Shown: piece by piece, positions 23,890-35,234 of the stretch
How positions within the stretch are numbered: the first letter of the stretch is position 1
Layout: each line of letters opens with the position of its first letter
Source: Tetrastigma voinierianum
Lineage: Eukaryota > Streptophyta > Magnoliopsida > Vitales > Vitaceae
DNA: 64,000 bases
Direction: 5' to 3'
Assembly: GCA_016808115.1 (NCBI GenBank)
Contig: JAEQBH010001837.1
Coordinates: 1 to 64,000, forward strand
The notes under the pieces: model-generated
Seen by the model: the letters and a program-made list of their open reading frames with translations, nothing else
Databases searched by the model: none
What the model was told of the DNA's origin: nothing
Position numbers and translations under genes: made by a program

Positions 23890-25113
23890 AAGAGATTTTT
23901 CGCACACTTGAAACACTACTATTTGGAGGAGCCAATTATATACAGACATTGTGCTGACCAAGTGATCAGGAAATGTGTGCCTGAAGATGAAATGAACAGT
24001 ATTTTGAACCACTACCACACTTTACCATGTGGAGGACATTTCGGTTGCCAGAGAACAGCAGCCAAGGTGCTTCAATCAGGCTTCTACTGGCCTAGCTTAT
24101 TCAAGGATGCTCATTAGTTCGTATCCACATGCGACAAATGTCAGTGAACGGGGAGCATTTCTAGAAAGGACAAACCACCCATGCATACTATTCTGGAAGT
24201 AGAACTATTTGATTTATGGGGGATGGATTTCATGAGACCATTTCCCCCATCTTATAATAACATGTACATCTTGCTGGCAGTAGATTATGTCTCTAAGTGG
24301 GTTGAAGCAATACCGACCCGCACTAATGATGCCAGGGTAGTGGCCTAGTTTCTTCGTAGTCACATATTCTCGCGGTTTGGCACTCCCCGAGCACTGATTA
24401 TAGATAACGGTACTCATTTCTGCAATAAGATGATCGACAAAGTCTTGCAAAAGTATGGCGTGCGACATCGTACATCCTTAGCATATCACCCACAGTCAAA
24501 TGGGCAAGCAGAGGTATCGAGTCGAGAAATCAAGTCCATTCTGGAGAAAACAGTTAATAGCTCCAGGAAGGACTGGTCGAAAAAGATTGAGGATGCACTC
24601 TGGGCATACTGAATAGCATTTAAAACACCATTGGGTATGTCGCCCTTTCGAATTGTTTATGGAAAAGCTTGCCACCTGCTGGTGGAATTGGAGCATCGAG
24701 CCTACTGGGCAACTCGGTAGTTGAACATGGACAATACATTAGCTGGTGAGAAGCGGATGCTACAGCTCAGTGAACTGGATGAATTCAGGAATGAAGCTTA
24801 TGAGAATGCTCGCATTTACAAGGAAAGGACGAAGGCCTGACACGATAAACATATTGCCAGGAAGGAATTTGAGGTAGGCTAACAAGTCCTCTTGTTTAAT
24901 TCCCGACTCAAACTTTTTCCTTGGAAATTAAAGTCTAGATGGTCGAGACCTTTCACAGTGACCAAAGTTTTTCCACATGGAGGGGCAGAGGTTACGCATC
25001 CAGAGAAAGGAACGTTCAAAGTTAACACACAACGGTTGAAGCCGTATTTTGGGGGCAAGTTCCATGCGAATAAGCATATCATTCCATTGAACACACCAAA
25101 AGAAGTACAGTGA
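23890..25113 (+). pseudogene. Athila-like integrase, nearly full length with scattered stops
   Basis: Zinc-binding HHCC part: HTLPCGGHFGC..SGFYWPSLFKDAH (24015-24115) ending in CDKCQ. Catalytic core: first Asp in LWGMDFMRPF (about 24215), second in LIIDNGTHF (codon 24403), Glu in NGQAEVSSRE (codon 24511); the last two are 36 codons apart, the D,D35E spacing. The C-terminal part has LFPWKLKSRWSRPFTV, a GPF-like module, and ends PLNTPKEVQ before TGA. Only a handful of in-frame stops interrupt it, so it is the best preserved domain of this copy. It inserts element cDNA into the genome. Confidence 0.85.
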
Positions 25114-25159
25114 GCGGTCATATGAGCCCGGGTTCCCGGGCACATTGAGATTCAGGGTC

Positions 25160-25206
25160 GTCGAGCTAACGACATTAAACAAAGCGCTTCTTGGGAGGCA
25201 ACCCAA
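25160..25206 (+). other. Conserved post-pol block of Athila-like elements
   Basis: GTCGAGCTAACGAC, AACAAAGCGCTTCTTGGGAG and GGCAACCCAAG follow the integrase stop by 50 bp. I recognise this block as recurring at this place in plant gypsy elements of this group; a weaker counterpart (TTTCTCGAGGCAAACC) is at 60907 in the second element. Its function is not known to me. Confidence 0.5.
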
Positions 25207-25397
25207 GCTTTTCTAGAAATTTTTTCTTCCATGGTTTAAGTTTTATTGTTTGCTTTAGTTTTGGGTGAGTTTATTGTTTCCTTCCATAATCGAGATTTTC
25301 TCATAATGCCAGTGGCCTGGTGGACTAAGTAATGTGGAGGATCCGCTCGAGCAATTTACTTCAGAAGTTAGAGGGAGTCATCAATTGCACAAGGGAG

Positions 25398-25800
25398 TTT
25401 TTTTTTTTTTTTTTTTTTCTCATGCCTTAGAATTCTATAAAAAATTTTACATTGTGGCTTCCTCTGTAACGTCGCCATGTTGGCACTCAAAGTCGCGACG
25501 CGGAACCGCCGCGAGCGTTCCACGTCGCGATGTCGGGCTTTGGTTCTTCTCTCGAACGCGCCGCGACGCTGGAATATACTCTTCGAACGTCAGCGACGCA
25601 TCTCAACGCCGCGACGCTGGAATATACCTTCCCCGAACGCCGCTGACGCTGGATCCCAACGTTGCGACGCTGGTTTGCACTCTCCGAACGCCGCGACTTC
25701 GATTTCAACGGCGACGTCAGTTACTTCACTCGAACGTCAGCGACGCCGCGACTAACATAGCGACGCTTCGCCTGCGAAGGCCTTAAAAAAAAAAAAAAAA
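25398..25800. repeat. CGCGACGC motif array bracketed by T23 and A16 runs
   Basis: Between a run of 23 T (25398-25420) and a run of 16 A (25785-25800) lie about eleven imperfect units around (G)CGCGACGCTGG and CGTCAGCGACGC within 25480-25770. A perfect hairpin CTTCGC-CT-GCGAAG is at 25766-25779. The units are the reverse complement of motifs in the LTR U3 of this family (18636-18710, 44560-44710). All three frames are partly open and Arg-rich because of the repeat; I do not call a protein. Confidence 0.8.
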
Positions 25801-26289
25801 CCACCTCATTTTGATCTTACCCATCCCTCCGCTCGAACCCTATCAAGACTCTATCATTATCACCACCACACTACTACCCTGCCTAATCTACTCCCACACC
25901 CGCCGGAGGCCACTGTTTCTCCCTCCGACCACCTAGCCACCTTTGTCACCACCAATCTTTCCCCCACTCCAACCATTCCACTGTCCCTGTCTTGCGTCTT
26001 CAACACCACGCAGTGGTGTCTTCGCCACTGTTAGGTTTAGTTCGCCCCTGTTAGGTTTAGTCCTCCATGTTAGGTCTAGTTTGAGCCGGCGGGTTCTTTA
26101 GTTCGCCCTAGGGTTTGTGTCCACCTCCCTGTTGCTAATTCAGTCTTAGTTCTCATAGTGCACCTTAGGTGCTCGACCTATTGTCTAGGCCACCCTGCAT
26201 GGCTGGCCACTTGGGTGCCATTAGGATCCAGCACCCCTAGGATCTTAGGCGCCTAGAGTCTCCTTGTACCTATGCTCTGCAGTAAGTCG

Positions 26290-26900
26290 CTTCACTAACG
26301 GTCGGCCATGAGGACCCGACCCTGAATTTCGACGTCACGAGGTTTATCAATGAGGGTGCTGCCGATCGGTTAGGCACCATATGTAAGAATCGGTCCTTTA
26401 TTAAGGAAAAGGGCTTCCACCACCCCGACGACTTCTTTCGCAAGACCATTGCGACTAAGGGATGGCTAAGCAAGATGTCAACCACCTCATCCAACAAGGA
26501 AGAGGTGGTACTCGAGAATTCTACGCCAACCTCGCCTCCCACGTCGTCAAAAAGGTCCGGGTGCATGGTGTGTTGGTAGACTTCAGCGCGGAGTATATCA
26601 AATCCGCTATAATCTTGACCCTGTCCCCCCCCGGAGCCTTTTGACTCCGGCCTTCTACGAAGCGTCCGACACTTCCCGAGGTCATTCGGAGCCCGACTAA
26701 CAAAGTGAGAGTGGAAGCTCGACAATGAAGGGCACGCCGTGCACTTCAAGGCCAAACATTTGGCCTATATCCCCAAAGTCTGGCATCACTTCATCACGTC
26801 GCGTCTCATTCCGACAACGAACGTGTGTGAGGTGACTGCCAAGTGGGCCCTGCTCAACTACGCCATCATTTAGGACATTCCATTCGATGTCAAGGTGTTA
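26290..26900 (+). pseudogene. 3' ORF of the Athila-like element: putative plant transposon protein domain, decayed
   Basis: Open segments in sequence: FDVTRFINEGAADRLGTICK and FHHPDDFFRK, then REFYANLASHVVKKVRVHGV..VDFSAEYI, then AKHLAYIPKVWHHFIT and TTNVCEVTAKWALLNYAII. This pattern (EFYANL, V-R-G-V-VDFS, then W..F....L.PT) is what Pfam calls a putative plant transposon protein (PF20167-like, from memory). It lies between integrase and the expected 3' LTR, where Athila elements carry an extra ORF. Two frameshifts and a stop break it. A homologous ORF is at 62320-62775 in the second element. Its molecular function is unknown. Confidence 0.65.
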
Positions 26901-28030
26901 TCATGAGATGCTATCCCTCCATAATCGGACGCTTAAAATGAACCTGGGGCACCCCTTTCTCATATTCGGTTTATGCAAGCACGTAGGGTGCTCCTAGAGG
27001 ACAACGAGCGCGGCTACACCTCATTAAGGCTATATTCATTGTTGCGACAAACCGTACCACGACCGAGGGGATGTACGACCGCCATGAGCCCTCACGAGAG
27101 GAGCTCCTGGTTTGTATCGTGCCTCCGGTTTGACTCCCGTGACCCCTAGCAGACATCGCGCTCCACTCATCCACCACCTCACCACCGACTCCGGGCGGCC
27201 CTGGCCCTACACCTGACTTAGAGGACCCGATGCTTGCCCTCACTGATCATTTTGATGCTTTATGGGACGAGACCCAGGAGCACCGAGTCCTCATCACTCA
27301 GATTAATGGAGGCCCTTCAAGGCTAACATGCTGCATAACTCGCCAACTGCCATTATTCTCCAACATCGCTAGCCCCTCCAGCCCACGTTTCGCCTACTCG
27401 TACATACAATTGCCCACCACCGCCACCACCGCTAGCTGACCGATCGATCACCAGGAAGTTTCCTTCACCTCATCGTTTCTTTTATTGCCGTTGGGGACAC
27501 CGGATACTTTTGTTCGGGGGTGTGAGTGGTGATCAGGATAGTTTTATGATGGTTATTTTTATTTTCGTACTTGTGCTTTAGTTTAGTTTCGTTTACGCTT
27601 GTTTATTTTAGGATGCCGAGTCTTATGTTTAGTTTATGTTTTTGTTTTTGGTAGGTCATCTCTTTGTTTTGTTGTTTCGTGTTTAGGTAGTTTGTGTGTA
27701 ATGCCATGCTTGAGAGTCGAGGATCACTTTTGACCGAGTCCACTATCATCATGGAAAATAGAGTATATCTCCAGAAATGATTCGTAGGGTGTTAGATGCT
27801 TGGGAATTAGGTTGAATAGGTGCGGAGGCATAGTGAATCACCTACGGGATATTCAAGAAACTATTTCTCAATGAGCCTATCACACCACACACGTATGACC
27901 CTAGGGTATGCCTATGCCGAGCCCAAATTACTAAGGTTCAACAAACCCTGGGAGTCTCTAAACACCAAAGAGATGGGACACCGTAAATAAAAGAGGAAGG
28001 GACACCCTGGGAGTCTCTAAACACCAAATT
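26901..28030. other. 3' region of the Athila-like element; no 3' LTR found
   Basis: CGGGGGTG at 27516-27523 resembles the purine-rich tract preceding family C LTRs (compare 5521-5531 on the minus strand), but the sequence after it does not match LTR C1. A 25-bp direct repeat (ACCCTGGGAGTCTCTAAACA...) is present at 27945-27969 and 28004-28028, next to the boundary with the inverted family A LTR. Confidence 0.45.
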
Positions 28031-28830
28031 GACCCGAAAATAGAGTCTCACTTTGACAAATTTTCTAGGTCCAATGGGGTCCAAATTTGGATATACTTAT
28101 TTCAAGGATATTTGTTCTCCTAGAAGTCTAGTTTACCCAAAAAATTGAATCACTAAATTTTGATGAGTGATGACCAATTTATGCAAAAAAAAACATGGGT
28201 TTAAAAAAAACGGACAACATCTCCCCTAAAACCCAACATTTTCTCTATACAAATTTTTCCTCCATTGAGGACCACAACCAAACCAAACAACCATCCATAC
28301 CTTAAAGATTTATTCCAAACAAGGATTAGAAACAAAAAGAGGTATTCTAAACCTCCAAACAAGTATCCATACAAAATTACTTACCTTGCTTTTCTTTTCT
28401 TATTCTTCTTCTCTTCTCCTGTTCTTCTTCTTCTTCTCTTCTATTCTCTCTTTCTCTTCTTTTCTCTACCGGAAGCCCTAGCTTTTCCCCCTAACTCTAA
28501 GACCAATTGTTTGGTCTTATCCCATTTTTTGAGTTAAGGCCATGTTTGGCCAAAACCCTTTTTTGCATTCTTTTTCCATTCTTGCATTTAAGTTCTTTTA
28601 TTTCATTCTATATGCAACTCTAATTTAACATATTTCCACTTTATCATATAAGCTTCTTAACTTATGTCACTTGAGTCCTTAATTGACAAATTACTAATTT
28701 ATCCTTGGCTTTTGTATTAATTCTAGGTTTTACTTTTTTTTTTTTAGCATTATTTTATTCCATATGCATTTACTTTTATGATACCCTAAACATGATATAA
28801 AACTGTCAGAGTATAATTTGAGGTATTACA
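28031..28830 (-). mobile_element. Family A LTR 5' portion, inverted (A2)
   Basis: The minus strand begins TGTAATACCTCAAATTATAC at 28830. At its other end, 28045-28185 is the diverged reverse complement of bases 30-175 of this window (shared blocks GACTTCTAGGA, GGACCCCATTGGACC, CCTTGAAATAAGT). Pyrimidine-rich 28390-28480 corresponds to the purine-rich leader seen in A4 at 55310. The 3' half is missing. The ORF at 28265-28537 is inside it and not a gene. Confidence 0.65.
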
Positions 28831-29766
28831 ACTTAATTTTTATTTAGTTTTTTTTTTTTTTTTTAAGAGTTACGATTGTACTAATAAATTAATAATAAAT
28901 GAATGAATTTTTATGTCATTATTTGTATTTACAAAAGATAATTCTGGGATTTTCTAGAGTAGGCATGTCAAGGTTTGGAAGTTAGTGGCCACTGGCCAGT
29001 GGGGGCAGCATGTGATGAAAATTTCCCCACTTTGGTTTCTTTTTGTTTCCTAATTCTTATTCTCTCTCACCAAATTTAAATATTTATCAAATAGGTGGTT
29101 TGTCTTTGTAATCAAACAGGTGGTTGGTCGTTGTAATCAAACATACCATCGTGGGTATTACTAGACTTGCAGACACCTAAACACCCTCTTGGGTAAAACA
29201 CTAGCTGTTGGAACTAGTCCTGCTAGCCCCACCCACCATTTCTGTGAGTCCCCTGCCCCCTATATCGTTTAATTCCCAACCCTTCCTAACAAGAAATTTC
29301 TCTTATCAATCTCTGACGGATTTTCATCCTACAGTAGCACGCCTCGCAATTTACCTCCCCTTCCATAAGGTATGCATCCCCTCCCCCCTTCCCCCCTTCC
29401 TCTCTTATTCCCTTCTTCCTTCTCTTCTTTTTTCTTTCTTCTTCCTTCTTCACATGATGACTGATGAGTTCATAGCCCTAATTTGAATTTATTTTTTCAA
29501 TTTTTTTGGGTTATGAGATGAGATCACGATTTCCTTTGGGTGATGACTGATAAGTTCACGAAGACATATTTTTGTGTTTTCATGAGAAAAAAAATGCAAT
29601 CTTTTGCTAGTGAAAGAAAAAAAAAAACCCCTAGGGTTGAAATTGATCGATCCTTGCTTAAAAAAAAAAGAAGATAAAAGAAGAACTTAGCACACACCTT
29701 TCTACGTATCGTCTAAGATTGTTGGTATGTTTCGATCTCTCGCCATTATCACTCTCACTTCTCGCC
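28831..29766. other. Unassigned sequence with a 25-bp tandem repeat
   Basis: Two 25-bp units AGGTGGTTTGTCTTTGTAAT.. and AGGTGGTTGGTCGTTGTAAT.. at 29093-29117 and 29118-29142. Pyrimidine-rich 29370-29450. No supported gene. Confidence 0.45.
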
Positions 29767-31476
29767 TGACTCAGAAACCCGAGAAAATTCAAATTTTCTG
29801 AAAAAGGGTAAAATGGTAATTTCGGCCAAACCCGAATTTTTTTAGATCTCGGATGAAGAAACGGACTTCACCGTTGTAATCGTATCGCGAAATCTAGCTA
29901 CCACGTCACCACGAATTTAAGACAATAATTTCACGCTGGTAACGAGTGTCGGGTGTCGTATGATGGTTTGTGAATGACATGTGATGTAACAAGAGTCACC
30001 TAATACATGTACCCATGTGACACATGTTGTATGATTAGTGAGATGATGGAGATGAATGACTTAGATTAAGCAATGTGTCAAAAATCAAAACTAAATGACA
30101 CAAATGGAATTATGTGAAAAGATTTAAGTGAATAAGACAAAACAACTTCATCTTCTCCAAATTGAGAGAAAACGTGCAGTAGGTGTGGATTTCAAATTTT
30201 AGAGAGAGAAAGAGTGACTTCTCTCTAGATTTCCCAGCTTTCAGACCGTCGGTTCTCGATGGAGTAAGAAGCAAAGTTGTTCTATGCGGCAAGGGCTACG
30301 CTGCGGCACTGATCTATGGAGTTCGAACCTCCAAGAGGTAGGGATCTTTTCCTACTTGGTTTATTCTTTGGCTAAGATCCATTTTAATGGATGGGGATTT
30401 GTTGGGGCCTGAATGGCCGTGTTATCGGTCTCAAAATCTTTGAACCGAGTGGAGAAAATCCCTATTGTGTGGCTGCGAACAATGCCGACCCTAGGGTTCT
30501 ATTGTTCACGTGTTTTTTTGTGTGATTTTCGTGGTTAGTCAAGTGATTCAAACAATTGCTTTGATTGTTATTAGCCCATGTGAGCTAATTTTGGTGTTAT
30601 TGATTGAGAATTGAATAACATGAATTATGTGATTAGTATGTGAATTAATTTTTGTTAATATATACATGTAAAATATATTAGCATCAATTGTTTGGAAATG
30701 ACATAATACATTCCATATGCACCGAGGCACCCTATAATGATAGGTGTGAGTGCATGACACGAAAATGAAAAGAAAAGTGAAAATGGTTGTGAAAGGAATT
30801 TCAAGGAAGATTTTCCGAAGAATTGCCTTGTAGAGCGTGTCCAAACATCTCAGGCGACCCATGATTGTTCTAAAATTATCCAGCTAATTCGCCTCGAGGG
30901 TAGTCCAATATATTTACCGAAACTGGTAGAGGTGTTTCTTAAGAACAAAAAAGCTTTTGTTTTGAAATCGTATTTTGCTTGCATTCGCTTAGTATGTGGA
31001 GGGAGCTGATGAGGACCGAGATGGCTGGATTGGGCATGTAGACATTCAAGTAGATCATGCATTTGCTTAAGTGTTTGTTTTACATTGCATGTGCACTTAG
31101 CGGGAGTGAACTCCATGTAGGAAATTACTCATCGGGCATTGCTCACCCTATCGAGGATCATTATTTCTGGTACAGGAGCAATAGGAGGAAGGCCACTAGA
31201 GGCCGCGCTTAGAATGAAAGTTCACTGCGGGCTTTCGTATTCATTTGTATAACATGTATTAAAACTTTAAATTTTGATATGTGTTTCTGCAAAGAGTAAT
31301 ATAATAACTCTTTAACTATTGTTATGTAGTTGATGTATTTTTGATGTAGTATTGATAGTTTCGGGCCTAAGTGGCTATTTCTTTAGTTTCATGTATAGGT
31401 CTCATAATATGAGACACGGTACTCCGCAGTTAACGGGTTATCAATCTTATGGCACCCCTGGATTGGGGGCGCCACA
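29767..31476 (+). mobile_element. Family B LTR, solo (B2)
   Basis: Starts near CAGAAACCCGAGAAAATTC (29772) and ends GGGGGCGCCACA at 31476. TGACT stands on both sides (29767-29771 and 31477-31481), a plausible 5-bp target duplication. Inner blocks shared with other B copies: AGATCTCGGATGA, CGGACTTCACCGTTG, GCATTCCATATGCACC..GAGGCACC (30703), CATCGGGCATTGCTCACCC (31131), GGGCCTAAGTGGCTATTT (31362). No primer site follows, consistent with a solo LTR. Confidence 0.7.
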
Positions 31477-31930
31477 TGACTAATCCAGCTTTTGTGTGTG
31501 GTTTTGTTTTTTAACAAAGAATCTTGTTTTTTACTCTTTTTGCAAGAAGAGCAAAGCCAGTTGTGGCTTTTTTAAGCCTAGTTAAGAAACGGCCCATAAA
31601 ATCCACAACTGTGTCTATGTCATGTCTCACTGAGCCTAAGTCATGTCTCACCTGCTTTCTTCTCGATGTGGTCCGGGGAGCCGTATCCAAAGTCTTTAAC
31701 CTACTATTTGGTCAACTTACGCCACGTGGGCATACCCGACACACACATATCTGACGCTGTGGTTTCATGCGTGTCCACGCAGCCCGACAATACCCATTAA
31801 TTCTGCTACAGCTACTGGTTTATCCATGCTTCGTAGATTGTTATTGTCTTAGGTTTACTGCTTGTTGTTGTTGCACTTAACGCGTTGTCCTCATCACTGA
31901 TCTCTCAACCATCATTCGTCGTCATCTCCC
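31477..31930. other. Spacer between LTR B2 and the fold-back element
   Basis: Contains a small direct repeat GTCATGTCTCAC (31617-31628, 31640-31651). Nothing else recognised. Confidence 0.4.
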
Positions 31931-32127
31931 TATAGTTGTCAAGATATTTATAATTTAATACCATTTTTATCGAAAGTATGTTATATTATAACTTCAAAAT
32001 GAATATGATTTTAAGAATTAAGTTTTATGAATCCAATAACAATATGTCAATTTCGTAGTACTATTATAGATGCAGTATTATGTGCTAACTGTTTTTTTTA
32101 AATGCTACCCTTTGTACATCCACCTCA

Positions 32128-32300
32128 CATTCACTAAGATCATACATCACTTCACTAATATTGTTCTTAAAGCTCACTAATATCGTACCAAATTCACTAA
32201 AGTCATTCAATCTACTTCAAGATCGATCTTAACCTACTAAAGATCATACCTAAAATCACTAAAATCATAATCTTTATATTCACTAAGGTTGTTCCTAATA
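32128..32300. repeat. CACTAA subrepeat array, left arm
   Basis: Seven imperfect units of about 20-23 bp beginning (T)TCACTAA and usually continuing with ATCATACC or ATCGTACC. The right arm has the complementary series (CTTAGTGAA..GGTACGA) at 32920-33060. Confidence 0.75.
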
Positions 32301-32919
32301 TAATTCATAATTTGAATAATAAAATATGAAAATAACAGCAATATTTGCACATTACTTATTCTCTCATGAATCATAATGAACAAACATTACATTCCAATCC
32401 ATCGATTGTTCCTAATTCAATGAAATATATAAGAGATCACTTAATCATGATCAAACGAATTTAGGCAAAACCCAACATAAGACTTGCCATAACTTTCCTT
32501 CACCATAAAGCACCGATGAATGATGGCTTGCCATCTGGTTGTCAAACGAAATCTAAGAATAATGGTTTCCTATCCTGTTGTCAAGAGAAATCAAGGAATG
32601 ATCACTTCACATTTCCTAATTTCCATTCTCGAGCTTTCTTGACACCTTGGAACAATACGTTCTTCCTTCTCATTCAATCCATGTTTCAAATGCAACCGTG
32701 GTTTAGGGTTTAAAAAGAAGAACAAATTGGGGTGTAGAGAGGAGGATGAAGAGGGCTTAAGGCTATAATAGATTTTACATTCTTTTAGTTTTATTTTTTT
32801 ACATTCTTTTTGTTTTGTTTTTTGTTTTTTGTTTTTATTAGTAGCTTAATTGGCATGTAAGGTGGATATAAAAGGGTATTTTTGTCAAAGAAAAACGCTT
32901 AGCACAGGTATGATCTAGT

Positions 32920-33078
32920 GAAGTTGAGATACAAACTTTAGTGAATTTGAGGTACAACTTAGTGAACTCGGGAGGTACGATATTAGTGAAGTCAATGTAC
33001 GATCTTAGTGAATTTTAGGCACGAGCTTAGTGAACCTTCAGTACAATCTTAGTTAGGCTGAGGTACGAGGTGGATGTA
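32920..33078. repeat. TTAGTGAA subrepeat array, right arm
   Basis: Units AGTGAATTTGAGGTACAACT, AGTGAACTCGGGAGGTACGA, AGTGAAGTCAATGTACGATC and AGTGAATTTTAGGCACGAGC in tandem, complementary to the left arm units. Confidence 0.75.
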
Positions 33079-33303
33079 CAAAAGGGTATCTTTGTCAAAG
33101 AAAAAACAGTCAGCACTTAATGTACTATCCTATAATATTTTCCTCGAAATCGACATATTATCAGTTATAGAAAACTTAATTCTTAAAGTCATATTATTTT
33201 AGAAATTGACACCTATAACCTACTTTTCCATTTTTATTTCCAATATTTGAGAGGGTCGCTGTGAAATTAAACCCGAATTGCAGCCCAAGATCCTATCCGC
33301 AAG

Positions 33304-34958
33304 TGACGCCCCAAACTCCTGTGGGTCCCGTCGACCACCGTCAACCTATTTGAAACCTCAGCAGGTGTCTCATATCATGAGACCCATAAATGAGCAAAAT
33401 AGCCACGTCCGCCCATACATCCTACTTCACAAAAAAATGGTCAACTATATTACAATAGTTTCAAGAGTTAATTTCTACTTTATTCAAAACATATATCAAA
33501 TTTTTATGAATTTAATACATGTTTCATGCAGCCAGATCAGCCATATGTCTACTTTCTTCTCAAAAGCTACTAAAGTGAGCGTTGTCTCCCAATACTCCCT
33601 GTACCTAAAAGGGGATCCCACGACGAGGTGAGCAATGCCCAGTAGTGATAATCTCCTACGAGGGTTACTCCCCACCTAAGTGCTCATGCAATGGATAACA
33701 CACACATTCAAGTGAATTCATGATTCCTACTCGAATGTCTACATGCCCAATTCCCATGCCTCGAGTCCTCATCGACTCCCTCACACATGCTTATGCCATG
33801 TATGAAAATCGTTTCCAAACAAAAATATTTGTTTTATTTGTGGGCAACCCTCTGATATAAATACATTAGACAATCCTCCGAGGTGAATTTGTTGGGTAAC
33901 TCAAACAATCTACGGGTCTTCTCCGACGTGAATTGTCGGACGTATCTCCCACTACAATTCTTCGACAACTTTCCGATAAATTTCTATTTGAATAAGTATA
34001 CAAAAAACATTGTTTGGACAACCCTCCGATTTTAATTGTCATGCACTCAGCATGCATATATTAACAAAATTTACACACGACATGTTATTCAAACATAGAA
34101 ATAACATATAAACACACAATTTGCATGTTATTCAAACACCACAACATACAACAATAGCATACAAGGACTATTTACCCATAAATCATTTCTGATGATCCAA
34201 GCCTGCCCCAAAATTTTCCAACATCTACCCAAGGCTTAGATCGATCAAACGGCCACTCACGGCCTCACACCATCCATTCCATTTGAATGGCTCTTAAGCC
34301 AAAAATAACCAAAGTAGGAGAAGAACCCCTACCTACCGAAGTTTGTCGAAACTCCCTAATAACGGCATCTAATGTGTAGCTCTTGTAGCCGTGGGGACCA
34401 ATCTCGCTTTCGCCTCGTCGGAGCTCATTTCCGACCAATCACCGGGAAATCTAGAGATAAGGTAGAGTTTCTCTCTCTAAAATCCCTCTCTTTTCTCTCT
34501 CCTTTTCCTTTTATCTCCCTCTCTTCCCCCACTAATTGGTTGGATCAAGTTGGTCAGTTTTAGCACTTATTCGCCACATGTCACCCACTACGCTTCGCTT
34601 GGATTACCTTTATCCCTTATCCATCTACCATGGATTTCCTCTTAATGGTACGATGCCACGCTGCCTCATGCTGAGCCCCACTTGGCTCATTGTTTGACCC
34701 ATTCTGCCTAGGACACATGGCACCTCTTGAGCCACTCATAAAGTGTCAAGTGTCTCGCACTCCTCTCCATGCCTTAAAAAACGTGAAATTTCGACTGTCT
34801 CGGAATTCGACGAAATTCGACGTGGTTGCTAGATTTCATGAGACAATTCCAACGGTGAAGTCCGTTTCATCATCCAAGATCTAGAAAATCTCTGATTTCG
34901 GACGTAAATTACCATTTTACCTTTTCTCAAAAAAATTAGAATTTTCTTGCTCTTTACA
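33304..34958 (-). mobile_element. Family B LTR, inverted (B3)
   Basis: Minus-strand LTR; left end GTGACGCCCC at 33303, right end probably near 34958 (TTTACA). Blocks in reverse order to B2: GGTGAGCAATGCCCAG (33629), GTTACTCCCCACCTAAGTGC (33664), repeated ACAATCCTCCGAGGTGAATT units (33840-34040), GTGAAGTCCGTTTCATCATC (34855). The ORFs at 33278-33631 and 34690-34884 are within it and are not genes. Confidence 0.75.
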
Positions 34959-35039
34959 CTGTTAAGGCTCTGGTCATTTTTATTTCGTACTTTTCCCATT
35001 TTTATTTCAAAATAACAGCTTCTATTATATATATATAGT

Positions 35040-35116
<77 letters not shown>

Positions 35117-35234
35117 CTGGGAATATTGGTCGAGCCCGATGAGTCGGCCCAAATTAGCCCGATATTTTGGAGGGTTAGGCCGTGAAATTAGCAACCTGGC
35201 TAGAACTGGGCGATCGCCCGACCGACCGGGCCTA
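34959..35234. other. Spacer with (AT)n and GC-rich hAT-like terminal sequence
   Basis: An AT run (35043-35115) followed by GGTCGAGCCCGATGAGTCGG, TTAGCCCGATATTTTGG and GGGTTAGGCCG. GGGC/GCCC-rich sequence next to AT tracts resembles ends of plant hAT elements or related MITEs; a similar block occurs at 38205-38330. A transposase is not present. Confidence 0.4.
35043..35115. repeat. (AT)n microsatellite
   Basis: Uninterrupted TA/AT run of about 73 bp. The minus-strand Tyr-Ile open frame over it is an artefact. Confidence 0.97.

Larger units (their letters stand above)
31931..33218. mobile_element. Fold-back/MULE-like non-autonomous element with long inverted arms
   Basis: Left arm 31931-32300 and right arm ~32890-33218 are imperfect reverse complements over about 350 bp. 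Paired blocks: TATAGTTGTCAAG / GAAATTGACACCTATA at the outer ends, TTTTAAGAATTAAGTTTT / AAAACTTAATTCTTAAAG, ATGTCAATTTCG / CGAAATCGACATAT, CCCTTTGTACATCCACCTC / GAGGTGGATGTACAAAAGGG. The inner part of each arm is an array of 20-23 bp units of the type TTCACTAAGATCGTACC. The 590-bp core has no transposase. Long arms with internal subrepeats are typical of plant fold-back elements and long-TIR MULEs. Confidence 0.7.

Noticed and set aside
25334..25786. Arg-rich open frame over the CGCGACGC array
   Set aside because: All phases are open because the repeat unit lacks stops; no known domain.
26270..26755. 161-codon minus-strand frame
   Set aside because: Antisense of the 3' ORF domain, whose plus-strand reading shows conserved motifs.
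27516..27720. 3' LTR of the Athila-like element starting after CGGGGGTG
   Set aside because: The following sequence does not match LTR C1 beyond TGAGTG; kept only as a possible purine tract.
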